The notes below the pieces were generated by a model, which saw nothing but the letters and a program-made list of their open reading frames with translations, was not told where the DNA came from and searched no databases. From an uncultured Actinomycetes bacterium (lineage in GTDB: Bacteria > Actinomycetota > Acidimicrobiia > Acidimicrobiales > RAAP-2), in NCBI GenBank assembly GCA_903873775.1, contig CAIQPR010000053.1, positions 46,553-110,552 on the forward strand: DNA of 64,000 bases. Reading direction: 5' to 3'. Made by a program: the position numbers and the translations under genes. Below are positions 18,870 through 28,391 of the stretch, piece by piece; the stretch's first letter is position 1, and the number at the start of each line of letters is the position of its first letter.

Positions 18870-19998
18870 GGCGGAGAATCTCCTTCGCGACGCGACGGCG
18901 CAACTCGGTGAGCTCGAGGAGCGGTGGACGGCTGCGCGCACGTATTTGTCAATTGACGCTCGACGTGCGCGTCACCAGGAGTTGACCGCCCTCGCCGAAG
19001 ATCCGCACTTGTGGGACAACGTGGACCACGCGCGTGACGTCACGACGGAATTGGGCCGGCTGACGAATGATTTGGAGCAATTCGACGAATTGCGTTCCTT
19101 CCTCGATGACGGCGACGTCCTCGCCGAATTCGTGCGGGAATCCCTATCCACCGGACCGGTCGACCCGTCGCTGCTCGAGGAGCTGTCGTCGGTCGTCTCC
19201 CAACTACGCACGTCGCTCGAAACGCTCGAGCTACAGAGCTTGTTGAGTGGTGAGTACGACGAACTCGACGCCATTGCGGAAATCCACGCCGGAGCGGGTG
19301 GCACGGACGCCCAAGACTGGGCGGAGATGATGCTGCGGATGTACGTGCGCTGGGCCGAACGACGGGGCTTCGGTGTCGAAATCGATGAAGTCACCGAAGG
19401 TCAAGAAGCCGGCATACTTTCCGCCACGGTGATCGTCAAAGGTCGCTTCGCGTACGGGTGGCTCTCCGCAGAACGCGGCGTGCACCGACTCGTGCGCATT
19501 AGTCCTTTCGATTCTCAAGCGCGACGCCAAACCAGTTTTGCGAGCCTCGAAGTCACGCCGTTGCTCGTCGATGACACGGCGGTCGAGATTGACGAGAAGG
19601 ATCTGCGGGTCGACACGTACCGGTCCTCCGGCGCGGGCGGCCAACACGTCAATAAGACCGATTCCGCGATTCGCATCACGCACCTGCCCACGGGGATCGT
19701 GGTGAGTTGCCAAAATGAGCGCAGCCAGCACCAGAACCGCGCCCGCGCGATGCAGATTCTGGCGGCCAAGTTGGCCGAGCGAGCACGCGTGGAGCGACAG
19801 GCCCAAATGGACGCCCTGAGTGGTGACCGAAGTGACAACGCGTGGGGATCGCAGATCCGCAGTTACGTGCAAGCGCCGTACCAACTGGTCAAGGATCACC
19901 GCAGCGACTTCGAGACCGGGAACGTCGAGGCGGTTCTCGATGGAGATTTGGACGGATTCATGGAAGCCGAGCTGCGTCGCCAGCGGGCACGGGGCTAA
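18856..19998 (+). CDS. prfB: Peptide chain release factor 2
   Basis: The 380-residue product terminates translation at UGA and UAA. The stop-codon recognition tripeptide SPF is present (RISPFDSQARR) and the catalytic GGQ lies in SSGAGGQHVNKTDSA. The ATG at 18856 lies inside the last codons of secA and gives a normal N-terminus. The whole gene is in one frame, so the autoregulatory +1 frameshift of many prfB genes is absent. A longer open frame starting at 18802 would overlap the conserved SecA tail and is not used. Confidence 0.95.
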   Translation: MADLRAENLLRDATAQLGELEERWTAARTYLSIDARRARHQELTALAEDPHLWDNVDHARDVTTELGRLTNDLEQFDELRSFLDDGDVLAEFVRESLSTGPVDPSLLEELSSVVSQLRTSLETLELQSLLSGEYDELDAIAEIHAGAGGTDAQDWAEMMLRMYVRWAERRGFGVEIDEVTEGQEAGILSATVIVKGRFAYGWLSAERGVHRLVRISPFDSQARRQTSFASLEVTPLLVDDTAVEIDEKDLRVDTYRSSGAGGQHVNKTDSAIRITHLPTGIVVSCQNERSQHQNRARAMQILAAKLAERARVERQAQMDALSGDRSDNAWGSQIRSYVQAPYQLVKDHRSDFETGNVEAVLDGDLDGFMEAELRRQRARG

Positions 19999-20114
19999 AT
20001 CTCCACGAAATCGTGGTGGCACTCTCCTCGGGGAGGCCGCAACTACAATGATGTAATTGATGCTTTGCCGGCACCTCCGCTGCGCTGATGGACCAGACCC
20101 CAGGGGGGTGAACC

Positions 20115-20819
20115 ATGATTCGTTTCGAAAACGTCTCGAAGACGTATAAGAACGGGACCGTGGCGCTCCGCGACGTCTCGCTGAATATCGAAAAGGGCGA
20201 ATTCGTCTTTCTCGTGGGTTCGTCCGGTTCGGGTAAGACGACCTGTCTGCGGCTCCTACTGCGCGAAGAAACTCCTGATTCGGGGCGGATTCTTGAGCTT
20301 GGTCGCGACATCGGGTCCATGAGGAAATCCCGCGTGCCGTATCTTCGCCGCAACATTGGCTGCGTGTTCCAGGACTTCCGACTTCTCCCGACCAAGACCG
20401 TCTTCGAGAATGTCGCCTTCGCCCAAGAGGTCATCGGCCGACCGCGTTCGACCGTGGACGCTCAGGTGCCGCAGATTCTGGAACTCGTGGGCTTGGCCGA
20501 CAAGATGAACAATCTTCCCAGTGAGTTGTCAGGTGGTGAGCAGCAGCGCGTGGCCGTGGCCCGTGCGTTCGTCAATCGGCCCCTGGTCCTGCTGGCCGAC
20601 GAGCCCACCGGAAACTTGGACCCGACGAACTCCGAGCAGATCATGAACCTGCTGGACCGCATCAACAAGACCGGGACGACCGTCGTCATGGCGACGCACG
20701 ACAAGGGACTGGTGGACCGGATGCGCCGTCGTGTCATTGAGCTCGACGGCGGTGAATTGGTGCGTGACCAGTTGCGTGGCGTCTACGGCATTGATGACCC
20801 CACAGGTGGCCACTCATGA
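20115..20819 (+). CDS. ftsE: Cell-division ATP-binding protein FtsE
   Basis: The 234-residue product is the ABC-type ATPase of the FtsEX complex, which sits at the division site and activates peptidoglycan hydrolases across the membrane. Walker A is GSSGSGKTT near residue 36, the signature is [14 protein letters not shown], and Walker B is [11 protein letters not shown]. The ATG has a strong ribosome binding site (AGGGGGGTGA). Upstream, TACAAT at 20044-20049 is a fair -10 box within the 116-base gap after prfB, without an obvious -35. It overlaps ftsX by four bases. Confidence 0.96.
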   Translation: MIRFENVSKTYKNGTVALRDVSLNIEKGEFVFLVGSSGSGKTTCLRLLLREETPDSGRILELGRDIGSMRKSRVPYLRRNIGCVFQDFRLLPTKTVFENVAFAQEVIGRPRSTVDAQVPQILELVGLADKMNNLPSELSGGEQQRVAVARAFVNRPLVLLADEPTGNLDPTNSEQIMNLLDRINKTGTTVVMATHDKGLVDRMRRRVIELDGGELVRDQLRGVYGIDDPTGGHS

Positions 20820-21676
20820 GAGTCTTCATCCGCTACGCCATTCGCGAGACGTTTACGAATCTCTGGCGCAATCGCCTCATGACGCTCGCCGCCGTGCTGA
20901 CGGTCGCGGTGTCGTTGTCCTTGGTGGGCGCGGCGCTCATGTTCAAACAGAGTGCGTCCCAAGCGTCGGTTGTCTGGGAGCAGCAGACCAAGGTCACCGT
21001 GTGGATGAGCCCGAAAGTGGATGCCGCCGAACTGAGTGCGGTGCAGTCGCAGCTATCAACCTCGCCCTACATCCACGGCACGTGCACGTACCAAACGCAG
21101 CAGCAGAGCTACCAGCAGGCGCTCTTGCTCCTGCCGGAGGCGGAATCTTCGGTGCTGCGACCACAGGACATGCCGAGCGCGTATTTGTGCGTGCCGTCGG
21201 TACCGACGGACGCGTCCATTCTTATTTCGACCTTCTCGGGCCAGCCGGGCGTCTACAAAGTGACGGCGCCGACGAACGCCATTCACCACATGCAGCAGAC
21301 CATTCGGGTGATGCAGTTCGTCGCGATCACGCTCGCCCTCACGCTCCTGGTGTCAGCCATTGTGTTGATTCTCAACACGATCCGACTCGCCATTTTCTCG
21401 CGACGTCGCGAAGTGTCGGTCATGAAACTGGTCGGCGCCACCAACTGGTTTATTCGTATGCCCTACATTTCGGAAGGCTTCATGCAGGGCCTCCTCGGCT
21501 CGGGTGTGGCCGTAGCGCTGCTGACGGCCTTGCACACTTGGTATCCACTGTCGGGCAATGAATTCCATTTGTCGACGTCGGACCTCGTGGGGACGAGCAT
21601 CGTGGTCGTCCTCGTCGGCGTGCTGATTGGCTCCCTCGGATCGGCCTTCGCTATCCGTCGATTCTTGGACGTTTAG
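20816..21676 (+). CDS. ftsX: Cell-division permease-like protein FtsX
   Basis: The 286-residue product has one N-terminal membrane helix (about residues 20-42), an extracellular domain of about 125 residues, and three more helices in the C-terminal half. The motif [15 protein letters not shown], typical for FtsX between helices two and three, is present. The external loop contains two cysteines (CTYQ and LCVPS) that might pair. It works with FtsE to control cell-wall hydrolases during division. Translation is coupled to ftsE through ATGA. smpB, which often follows in actinobacteria, is not here; the next gene is a convergent msrB sharing the last four bases. Confidence 0.95.
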   Translation: MRVFIRYAIRETFTNLWRNRLMTLAAVLTVAVSLSLVGAALMFKQSASQASVVWEQQTKVTVWMSPKVDAAELSAVQSQLSTSPYIHGTCTYQTQQQSYQQALLLLPEAESSVLRPQDMPSAYLCVPSVPTDASILISTFSGQPGVYKVTAPTNAIHHMQQTIRVMQFVAITLALTLLVSAIVLILNTIRLAIFSRRREVSVMKLVGATNWFIRMPYISEGFMQGLLGSGVAVALLTALHTWYPLSGNEFHLSTSDLVGTSIVVVLVGVLIGSLGSAFAIRRFLDV

Positions 21677-22071
21677 TCCTCGGCGCGGTCGAAGTCGATC
21701 GAGAGCGAATTCACGCAGTACCGAAGGCCCGTGTCCGTCGGACCATCGTCAAAGACGTGACCCAAGTGCCCTCCGCAGCGTGAGCACAGAATCTCTGTTC
21801 GTTCGCGCGACAGGCTGTGATCAGGTCGTTCCACGATGGTTCCCGGTTCGCACGCGTCGAAAGACGGCCACCCACAGTGGGCCTCAAATTTCTGCTCGGC
21901 ACGAAAGAGGACCTGGCCACAACCACCGCAGGTGAAAACACCCCGACCGTCGACCGACAGGAGGCTGCCGGAGAACGGCGCTTCCGTCCCGGCTTCGCGA
22001 AGAATCGCGTAGCGCTCGGGGGAAAGTTGTTCACGCCATTCCTCGTCAGTTTTCGTTACGTCGAACTCCAT
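21673..22071 (-). CDS. msrB: Peptide-methionine (R)-S-oxide reductase
   Basis: The 132-residue product repairs R-methionine sulfoxide in proteins. Two zinc-binding CxxC pairs are visible (CGGCG and CSRCGG), together with GWPSF and GHVFDDGP. The catalytic cysteine is in RYCVNSLSIDF. Recycling of the oxidised enzyme needs thioredoxin or a similar reductant. The stop codon overlaps that of ftsX on the other strand (TTAG). The ATG at 22071 gives the full-length domain. Confidence 0.95.
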   Translation of the reverse strand: MEFDVTKTDEEWREQLSPERYAILREAGTEAPFSGSLLSVDGRGVFTCGGCGQVLFRAEQKFEAHCGWPSFDACEPGTIVERPDHSLSRERTEILCSRCGGHLGHVFDDGPTDTGLRYCVNSLSIDFDRAED

Positions 22072-22109
22072 GGCGCCACGCTACCGGCACCATCCCCGGC
22101 GAGCAGCGT

Positions 22110-24035
22110 CTAGTAGTAGTGCGCGCGAGGAGCTTCGGGAAGTGCCCGAGGGAATTCCGGCTCGTCGCGTAGCGCCCGGGCGAAGGCGGCCGCGAGACCG
22201 GCGTCGTCGAGACCGAGCTCGGCGAGAAGCGCGTCGGGCTTGTGTTGTTCGAGGTACGCACGCGGAACGCCAAGAATGCGGGTCGTGGGGAAGGGTTGAG
22301 CCAATTCCTGCGCCCGCGAGCGCACCGCTGAGACCATGAGTGCGCCCGCTCCACCGTGTCGCGTGCCGTCCTCCACGGTAATGATGCGCTCGTGCGTGAG
22401 GGCGTCTTCAATCATGTCCGGGTCCGGCGGGAGCACGCGAACGTCATAGAGCGTGACCTTGCTGGCGTCCTCACCCAAGAGAGCCAGTGCGTGGAAGGCG
22501 TTGGCGGCCATTTTGCCCACGGCAAGGACACAGAGGGAGCCGTCTCCTCGTCGCACCTGTCGCGCGTGAAGTCCTTCACCGACCAGTCCGTCCATGGGAC
22601 GGGGCAGAGTCTTTGGGAACCTCAATGCCGTCGGCGACGTGAGAGACAGCGCGGTCGACATCATGCCGGGAATTTCTTCGGCCGTCGAGGGCGCAAAAAT
22701 CGTCACGTTGGGAATGGCCAAACACAGTGCCATGTCGAGGATGCCGTGATGACTCGGGCCATCGTCGCCCGTGATGCCGGCACGATCGAACACCATGAGA
22801 ACCGGCAGGTTCAGGAGCCCCACGTCCAAGTTGGCTTGGTCGAACGCGCGCGCAAAGAAGGTGGAGTAGACGCAGACCACCGGTTTGAGGCCGCCCATCG
22901 CCATGCCCGCGGCCGCGGTCATTTCGTGCTGTTCGGCGATGCCGACGTCGAAGAACCGACCGGGAAAGCGCTGTTGAAATCCGAGCAGTCCCGTCGGACC
23001 GGCCATCGCTGCCGTGAGGGCCACGATGCGGTCGTCGGCGTCCGCGAGGGAAATGAGAGATCGAGAAAAGGTTTCCGTGAAACTCAGCGGCGCGACTTGT
23101 TCGTCATCTAAGCGTGCGGGCAACTTAAAGTCGTGCAGTTTCAAGGTGTCGTTTTCGGCCGGAAGATACCCGCGACCTTTTTCGGTCAGCGCGTGGACGA
23201 CGATGGGTCCCGGCCAGTCGGCCGCGTTCTGCAGCGCGGATTCGAGGGCGGCGATGTTGTGGCCGTCAATGGGCCCGACGTAGCGCACGCCCAGATTCTC
23301 AAAGAACGTATGGGGTGTGACCATCTCGCGAACTACGGACGTCACGCCATGAACGCCGAGGTAGGCCAAGCGGCCAATGCCGGGAACCTTGCTCAAACTC
23401 TCGCGCAGTCGGGCCCGGGTGGAGACGTACGTGGGGTGCAGGCGCAGTGACGTGAGGGATTCGGACAGCTTGGAAATGGTGGGTGCGTAACTGTGCCCGT
23501 TGTCATTCAGCAAGATAATGACGCGCTGACCCGAGTGACCGAGATTGTTGAGCGCTTCATACGCCATGCCCCCCGTAAGCGAACCGTCACCCACGACGGC
23601 CACAACGCGACGATTGCCGCCGAATCCGACCAGCTCCTTGCGATGTTGGAGCGCGACCGATAGACCGTGGGCGTACGACAACGCCGTTGAGGCGTGTGAG
23701 GACTCGATCCAGTCGTGATCGCTCTCGCTGCGACTGGGGTAGCCCGAGAGACCACCACGCTGGCGAAGTTCACGAAATCCGTAACGACGTCCGGTGAGCA
23801 GCTTGTGGACGTACGTCTGGTGCCCGGTGTCAAAAAGAAGAATGTCGTTCGGAGATTCAAAGACACGGTGGAGCGCCAACGTGATCTCCACGGCACCCAA
23901 ATTGCTTCCCAGGTGGCCGCCTGTGCGGGTCACGGCGTCGATGATGAATTGGCGGATCTCTCCCGCGAGAAGGTCGAGATCCTCGTACGAGAGTGGTCGC
24001 AGGTCCGCGGGCGTCTCGATGGAGGGAAGAATCAC
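22110..24035 (-). CDS. dxs: 1-deoxy-D-xylulose-5-phosphate synthase
   Basis: The 641-residue product makes DXP from pyruvate and glyceraldehyde-3-phosphate, the first step of the MEP isoprenoid pathway. The N-terminal GGHLGSNLGAVE, the thiamine-diphosphate site GDGSLTGGMAYEALNN, and the second-domain segment DRAGITGDDGPSHHG are all conserved. The GTG at 24035 lies five bases after the stop of the MFS gene, so the two are probably cotranscribed. The open frame continues upstream to 24545 but only as a shadow of the transporter. A GTG start without a clear ribosome binding site fits translational coupling. Confidence 0.95.
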   Translation of the reverse strand: MILPSIETPADLRPLSYEDLDLLAGEIRQFIIDAVTRTGGHLGSNLGAVEITLALHRVFESPNDILLFDTGHQTYVHKLLTGRRYGFRELRQRGGLSGYPSRSESDHDWIESSHASTALSYAHGLSVALQHRKELVGFGGNRRVVAVVGDGSLTGGMAYEALNNLGHSGQRVIILLNDNGHSYAPTISKLSESLTSLRLHPTYVSTRARLRESLSKVPGIGRLAYLGVHGVTSVVREMVTPHTFFENLGVRYVGPIDGHNIAALESALQNAADWPGPIVVHALTEKGRGYLPAENDTLKLHDFKLPARLDDEQVAPLSFTETFSRSLISLADADDRIVALTAAMAGPTGLLGFQQRFPGRFFDVGIAEQHEMTAAAGMAMGGLKPVVCVYSTFFARAFDQANLDVGLLNLPVLMVFDRAGITGDDGPSHHGILDMALCLAIPNVTIFAPSTAEEIPGMMSTALSLTSPTALRFPKTLPRPMDGLVGEGLHARQVRRGDGSLCVLAVGKMAANAFHALALLGEDASKVTLYDVRVLPPDPDMIEDALTHERIITVEDGTRHGGAGALMVSAVRSRAQELAQPFPTTRILGVPRAYLEQHKPDALLAELGLDDAGLAAAFARALRDEPEFPRALPEAPRAHYY

Positions 24036-24040
24036 GGAGA

Positions 24041-25267
24041 TCAGCCTACCGGCGCACCCACGGGTCTTTCCGGGGCGGAAGGAATCGTGCCAGAGCTCAC
24101 CGCAGCAACGACGACCAGGCACAACGCGGCCATAAAGAGCAATCCGGCCTTGGCGCCCCACGCGTCGGAAATGACTCCGACGACCGGGGCGCCCGCCACC
24201 CAGCCGGCGTAGCCGGCGGCAGTGAAACCTCCGACGGCCCGCGCCGGTGTCGCAGAGATACTCGCCACCGTTGACATGACGAGGGGCCAGAAGAGACTCG
24301 TTCCCGCGGTCGCGAGCGTGAGTCCGGTGGCGGCCAACCAAGGGGAGCTCACCGAGACTTCGAGAACGATGCCCCCGGCGCAGATGATGGCACCGGCGGC
24401 GAAGGCGCGCGTGACCGGAAAGTTCCGCAAGAGATGCCCGCCGAGCCCTCTCGCCGCCGCCGCAACGGCGTGTCCCACGACGTACGCGCCCGTGCCGACC
24501 AGCACGCCGGCACTGAGGTGATGACGAAGGTACAAGATGCCCCACGTGAAGGCACCCCCTTCGGTAACTTCCGCCAGCGCGAAGACAAAGAGGAAGACCA
24601 GTAATCCTTCGTCACGGAAACTCTTGTCGATATGAAGCTCTCGCGGCGATGATTCGCCGACGGCGGACAATGTTGGTGAATGGGGGAGATTCTCCGCGTC
24701 GAGAGCGACACCGGGATCGCCCCGAAATCCAATGATGCCGGCGCACACGACGAGGCACGCCACGCCCGGCCAGAGCCATCGCCACGATCCTCCTGACGCC
24801 AGCACCACCGACGCCACGAGCGCACCGGCGATGGCGCCGAGGTTGAAGATGGCGTGAAATCGCACGAGGCCCGTCGGGTCATCGCGGAAGGCCACGGTGG
24901 CCGGAGCGTTCATGCCCGCGTCCACACACCCGGCAGCGATCTGTGCCCCGGCGAAGGCGAGCGCAAACAAGAGCGTCGAGTGCACTAATTCCGGTGGAAC
25001 GGTAAGGATTGCCCAACCCACCATGAGGCCCGACAGCAGCCACAGTGATCGAAACCTCTTCGCGAGACGACCCACAATGGCGCCGGCGCATCCGGCGGTG
25101 CCGACTGCGGCCGCGAGGAGGATCCCGAGACCCGTGTTCGACAGGTGGAAGTAGCGTTGAATTGTCGGCAGCGACATGTTCCAGCACCCCCAAAACGCCC
25201 CCAAGAGAATGAAGGCGGCCACTATCAGTCCGGCGGGGCGGCCCACCGGTGATCGTGGAGGTCGCAT
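24041..25267 (-). CDS. Major facilitator superfamily transporter
   Basis: The 408-residue product has about twelve hydrophobic segments and no signal beyond the first helix (GLIVAAFILLGAFWGCW). The cytoplasmic loop after helix two carries GRLAKRFRSLW, the usual MFS basic motif in altered form. Helices pack around a central charged loop near residues 185-215. Substrate is unknown; sequence character resembles sugar or drug exporters. ATG at 25267 is chosen because GGAGG lies just upstream, and it is only 24 bases from the divergent tldD start. Cotranscription with dxs is likely. Confidence 0.85.
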   Translation of the reverse strand: MRPPRSPVGRPAGLIVAAFILLGAFWGCWNMSLPTIQRYFHLSNTGLGILLAAAVGTAGCAGAIVGRLAKRFRSLWLLSGLMVGWAILTVPPELVHSTLLFALAFAGAQIAAGCVDAGMNAPATVAFRDDPTGLVRFHAIFNLGAIAGALVASVVLASGGSWRWLWPGVACLVVCAGIIGFRGDPGVALDAENLPHSPTLSAVGESSPRELHIDKSFRDEGLLVFLFVFALAEVTEGGAFTWGILYLRHHLSAGVLVGTGAYVVGHAVAAAARGLGGHLLRNFPVTRAFAAGAIICAGGIVLEVSVSSPWLAATGLTLATAGTSLFWPLVMSTVASISATPARAVGGFTAAGYAGWVAGAPVVGVISDAWGAKAGLLFMAALCLVVVAAVSSGTIPSAPERPVGAPVG

Positions 25268-25279
25268 AATCCTCCACGG

Positions 25280-25291
25280 TACGCTACGGGA
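25280..25291 (+). promoter_or_regulatory. -10 box, likely leaderless promoter of tldD
   Basis: TACGCT at 25280-25285 ends six bases before the ATG at 25292. The interval ACGGGA has no room for both a leader and a ribosome binding site. The same hexamer precedes pduO and rnhB. Confidence 0.55.
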
Positions 25292-26692
25292 ATGAGCACA
25301 CAAGAGTTGGTGGACCGGGAAGTGATCGAGCGCGTGCTCGCTCTCTCGTTGTCAAAGGGCGGAGAGTTCGCCGAAGTCTTTGTCGAGGACCGACACACGT
25401 CGTCGGCGATGCTCGATCAGCGCCGCGTCGAAGAACTGTCGTCGGGCCGGGACCGCGGCGCGGGCATCCGCGTGGTCATTGGCGACACCACGGGCTTCGC
25501 GCACACGGCGGATTTGAGCGAAGAAGGCCTTCGGGCCGCCGCACTCGCCGCCGCGATGGTGGCGCGCCGTGGTGAGGGCGGCACCATCACGGTGTCCCTT
25601 AACACCCTCTCGACATTCGACACGACGGCACGCGAACCTCTCGGCACCGTCGACAAGAGTCGCAAGATCGAAGCACTGCTGCGCGCCGACGACATCGCTC
25701 GCTCGACCGGCGCGGAAATCACGCAAGTCATGGTCGGACTCGGCGAGTCGTCGCGCCGCATTCTCGTCGCCAATTCGGACGGCCTGTTCGCCGCCGATCA
25801 CCAGGTGCGCACGCGATTCAATGTCCAGTGCGTGGCCATGGGCGACACCGGCATGCAAACGGGATATCGACCGATTGCGGGTACGGCCGGCTTTGAGATC
25901 TTGACCGACGAGGCCGTGACCGAAGCGGCTCGCGGTGCCGCGAGCGCCGCCATTACCAAGTTGGCGGCGCGCCCCGCACCGTCGGGTGACCTCCCGGTCG
26001 TCCTGGCGGGTGGATCCGGCGGGATTCTGTTCCACGAAGCGTGCGGTCACGGACTCGAAGCCGACGCCGTGTTGAAGCAGGCATCGGTATACGCCGGCAA
26101 GGCCGGTCAGAAGGTCGCGAGCGATCTCGTCACGCTCGTCGACGACGGGACAACAACCGGTGAATGGGGATACTTGGCCATGGACGACGAAGGTCGTCCC
26201 GCGAGCCGCAACGTCCTTATCGAAGACGGCGTGTTGACCGATTACATGTGGGATTTTCTCTCCGCACGTCGCGAAGGTCGTACGTCCTCGGGCAACGGCC
26301 GTCGCCAGAGCTACCAACATTTGCCGATGGTCCGCATGACCAATACCTATCTGGTCGAAGGATCCGAAACTCCCGAGGAGATCATTGCTCAAACGCCGCG
26401 TGGGGTGTACGTGGCGCAGCTGGGTGGTGGACAGGTGAACACGGCAACGGGTGACTTCGTCTTCGGAATGACCGAAGCCTTCTTGATCGAAGACGGGAAG
26501 ATCACCGCGCCGTTGCGTGAGTGCAACCTGATTGGGAATGGTCCGGAGATTTTGCAGCGTGTCGACGCCGTGGCGTCGGACTTTTCGATGACGCCGGGGA
26601 CGTGCGGCAAAGACGGTCAGCAGGTTCCCGTCGGTACGGGTCAGGCCACGATGCGCCTGTCGGGAGTCACCATTGGAGGAACGGCGGCATGA
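25292..26692 (+). CDS. tldD: Metalloprotease TldD
   Basis: The 466-residue product is the catalytic half of the TldD/TldE heterodimeric protease, which digests unfolded or modified peptides and matures some ribosomally made peptides. The zinc motif HExxxH is in FHEACGHGLEADAVLKQ near residue 250. The C-terminal GNGRRQSYQHLPMVRMTNTY and the closing cysteine-rich GTCGKDGQQVPVGTGQ match TldD. It overlaps tldE by four bases (ATGA). No peptide precursor gene is recognised next to it. Confidence 0.95.
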   Translation: MSTQELVDREVIERVLALSLSKGGEFAEVFVEDRHTSSAMLDQRRVEELSSGRDRGAGIRVVIGDTTGFAHTADLSEEGLRAAALAAAMVARRGEGGTITVSLNTLSTFDTTAREPLGTVDKSRKIEALLRADDIARSTGAEITQVMVGLGESSRRILVANSDGLFAADHQVRTRFNVQCVAMGDTGMQTGYRPIAGTAGFEILTDEAVTEAARGAASAAITKLAARPAPSGDLPVVLAGGSGGILFHEACGHGLEADAVLKQASVYAGKAGQKVASDLVTLVDDGTTTGEWGYLAMDDEGRPASRNVLIEDGVLTDYMWDFLSARREGRTSSGNGRRQSYQHLPMVRMTNTYLVEGSETPEEIIAQTPRGVYVAQLGGGQVNTATGDFVFGMTEAFLIEDGKITAPLRECNLIGNGPEILQRVDAVASDFSMTPGTCGKDGQQVPVGTGQATMRLSGVTIGGTAA

Positions 26693-28044
26693 GCGACTTA
26701 CTGAGCATTGCGGATGGAGTGCTCGCTCGCGCCACCGGCGACGAGCACGTCGAGGTCTACGTGTCGAGTGGCACGGACACCGACGTGCAGGCGTATCAGG
26801 GCGAGATCGAGAAGTTGACAACCGCGAGCAGCGCCGGCATCGGCATCCGTGTCCTCGTGGACGGGCCCGGCGGCGCGCGCATCGGCACGGCATGGGCGGG
26901 GTCCCTCGACGATGACGCCATCGCGGACGCCTTGCGTGACGCTCGTGACAACGTTCGTTTTGCCACCGAGGACGAGTTCTTGGCCTTCGCGGCACCCGAC
27001 GGTGTGGGCGCGGCGGATCTCGCGCTCTTGGATGACGGCGTGGCCGGTACGGGGCTCGACGACAAGATCGCCCTGGCGATCGATCTCGAGCGTCAGGTGC
27101 GAAGCGCCGACCCCCGCATTCGCCAGGTCGAAGCGGCGACGTATTCGGATTATGTGGCCCACGCGGCGATTGTCTCCACCAACGGAATTCGGGCGACGTA
27201 CGCGCGGTCTGGATCGTATTTGTCCGTGGAGGCCATCGCGTCCGATGAGTCCGGCGACCAAACCGGATGGGGTCTGTCCGTCGGTCGAGCTCCCTCGCAA
27301 CTGAACCCGGACCAAGCGGCCGCGGATGCCGTCCGACGAGCGACAAGGATGCTCGGCGCCGTCAAGCCCGCGTCCATGCGCGGCGTCGCGGTCTTTGACC
27401 CTCGGACCACCTCGACCTTGTTGGCGATCATCGGCGGCGCGCTGTCGGGAACGTCCGTGGTGCGGGGACGTTCGTTCTTTGCCGATCGTCTCGGCGACGA
27501 CGTCGCGGCGTCGACGTTCACGCTCGTCGATGACCCCACCGATGACCGTCACTTCGGCGCATCGACCTATGACGGCGAAGGTCTCGCGTGTCGTCGCAAT
27601 GTTCTCATCGAAAACGGGAAGTTACGCGGGTTTGTCTACGACACGGAGTCGGCGCGTCGCGCGGGCACGGTATCGACGGGCAGTGCGTCGCGCGGGGGGA
27701 TTGCGGGATCACCGTCCGCTAGTTGCCGCGCATTGCAATTGGCACCCGGATCGCTCTCTCAGGAAGAGATCCTTCGTGCCGTCGGCAATGGCGTCTTCGT
27801 CGAATCACTCACTGGCGTGCACTCTGGCGTCAACCCGATCTCCGGAGACTTCTCTGTGGGCATCACCGGGCTGATGATTCGCGACGGTCAGTTGGCCGAA
27901 CCGATTCGCGAGGTCACCGTGGCGTCAACGCTCCAGCGCATGTTGTTGGACATCCAGCATGTGGGTGGCGACGTGGAGTGGTTGCCGGGGGTTGCCGCCG
28001 GACAGACCATCGCGATCAGCGACATCGCGCTGTCGGGTTCCTGA
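26689..28044 (+). CDS. tldE: TldE/PmbA protein, partner of TldD
   Basis: The 451-residue product is the paralogous, non-catalytic half of the TldD/TldE protease; the HExxxH zinc motif is absent, as expected. The segments TASSAGIGIRVLVDG, GLACRRNVLIENGKLRGFVYD (shown in part: CRRNVLIENGKL) and HSGVNPISGDFSVG are typical. ATG at 26689 overlaps the tldD stop and is preceded by GGAGGA. Both subunits are needed for activity in known systems. The stop codon is one base away from that of the convergent FmdB-type gene. Confidence 0.93.
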   Translation: MSDLLSIADGVLARATGDEHVEVYVSSGTDTDVQAYQGEIEKLTTASSAGIGIRVLVDGPGGARIGTAWAGSLDDDAIADALRDARDNVRFATEDEFLAFAAPDGVGAADLALLDDGVAGTGLDDKIALAIDLERQVRSADPRIRQVEAATYSDYVAHAAIVSTNGIRATYARSGSYLSVEAIASDESGDQTGWGLSVGRAPSQLNPDQAAADAVRRATRMLGAVKPASMRGVAVFDPRTTSTLLAIIGGALSGTSVVRGRSFFADRLGDDVAASTFTLVDDPTDDRHFGASTYDGEGLACRRNVLIENGKLRGFVYDTESARRAGTVSTGSASRGGIAGSPSASCRALQLAPGSLSQEEILRAVGNGVFVESLTGVHSGVNPISGDFSVGITGLMIRDGQLAEPIREVTVASTLQRMLLDIQHVGGDVEWLPGVAAGQTIAISDIALSGS

Positions 28045-28045
28045 T

Positions 28046-28333
28046 CTAGCTATCAGACGTGGTCGTGCTCGGCGCGGGCGTGCTCGTGGCGCTCGCCGTC
28101 GCCGCAGGGGTTGCCTCTGGAGTTTTTGAGGTCGACGTGCTCGCCGCTGAACTCGTGCCGCGGGAGTCTGTCTTGTAGAAACCGCTGCCCTTAAAGACGA
28201 CACCCACGGCGGAATAGACCTTTCGCAGGTCGCCCCCACACTCGTCGCACGTGGTCAACGCGGCGTCAGTGAACTTCTGGACGACTTCGGATCGTTGTCC
28301 ACACTTGGTGCACTCGTATTCGTAGGTCGGCAT
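28046..28333 (-). CDS. FmdB-type zinc-ribbon protein
   Basis: The 95-residue product starts with PTYEYECTKCGQ and has a second pair CDECGG, forming the putative regulatory FmdB zinc ribbon (about residues 1-45). GVVFKGSGFYKTDSR follows as in most members. The last 40 residues are a low-complexity Ser/Thr/Ala/Pro tail. The family is widespread with no firm role; links to amide metabolism come only from the first named member. The ATG has AGGA just before it. Confidence 0.85.
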   Translation of the reverse strand: MPTYEYECTKCGQRSEVVQKFTDAALTTCDECGGDLRKVYSAVGVVFKGSGFYKTDSRGTSSAASTSTSKTPEATPAATASATSTPAPSTTTSDS

Positions 28334-28391
28334 TCCTCACCACTCCTGTTGCATCTACGCGTCGCAGTGTACCGGCCCTAGATGACCCACC

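Noticed and set aside
18840-18880. Possible programmed frameshift at the start of prfB
   Set aside because: CTTAGG at the secA/prfB overlap recalls the slippery site, but prfB is open in one frame from 18856 and the TAG is simply the secA stop.
25352-27346. 664-codon minus-strand frame opposite tldD and tldE
   Set aside because: It is Arg/His-rich without any domain and lies fully opposite two well-conserved genes; long antisense frames are expected at this GC content.
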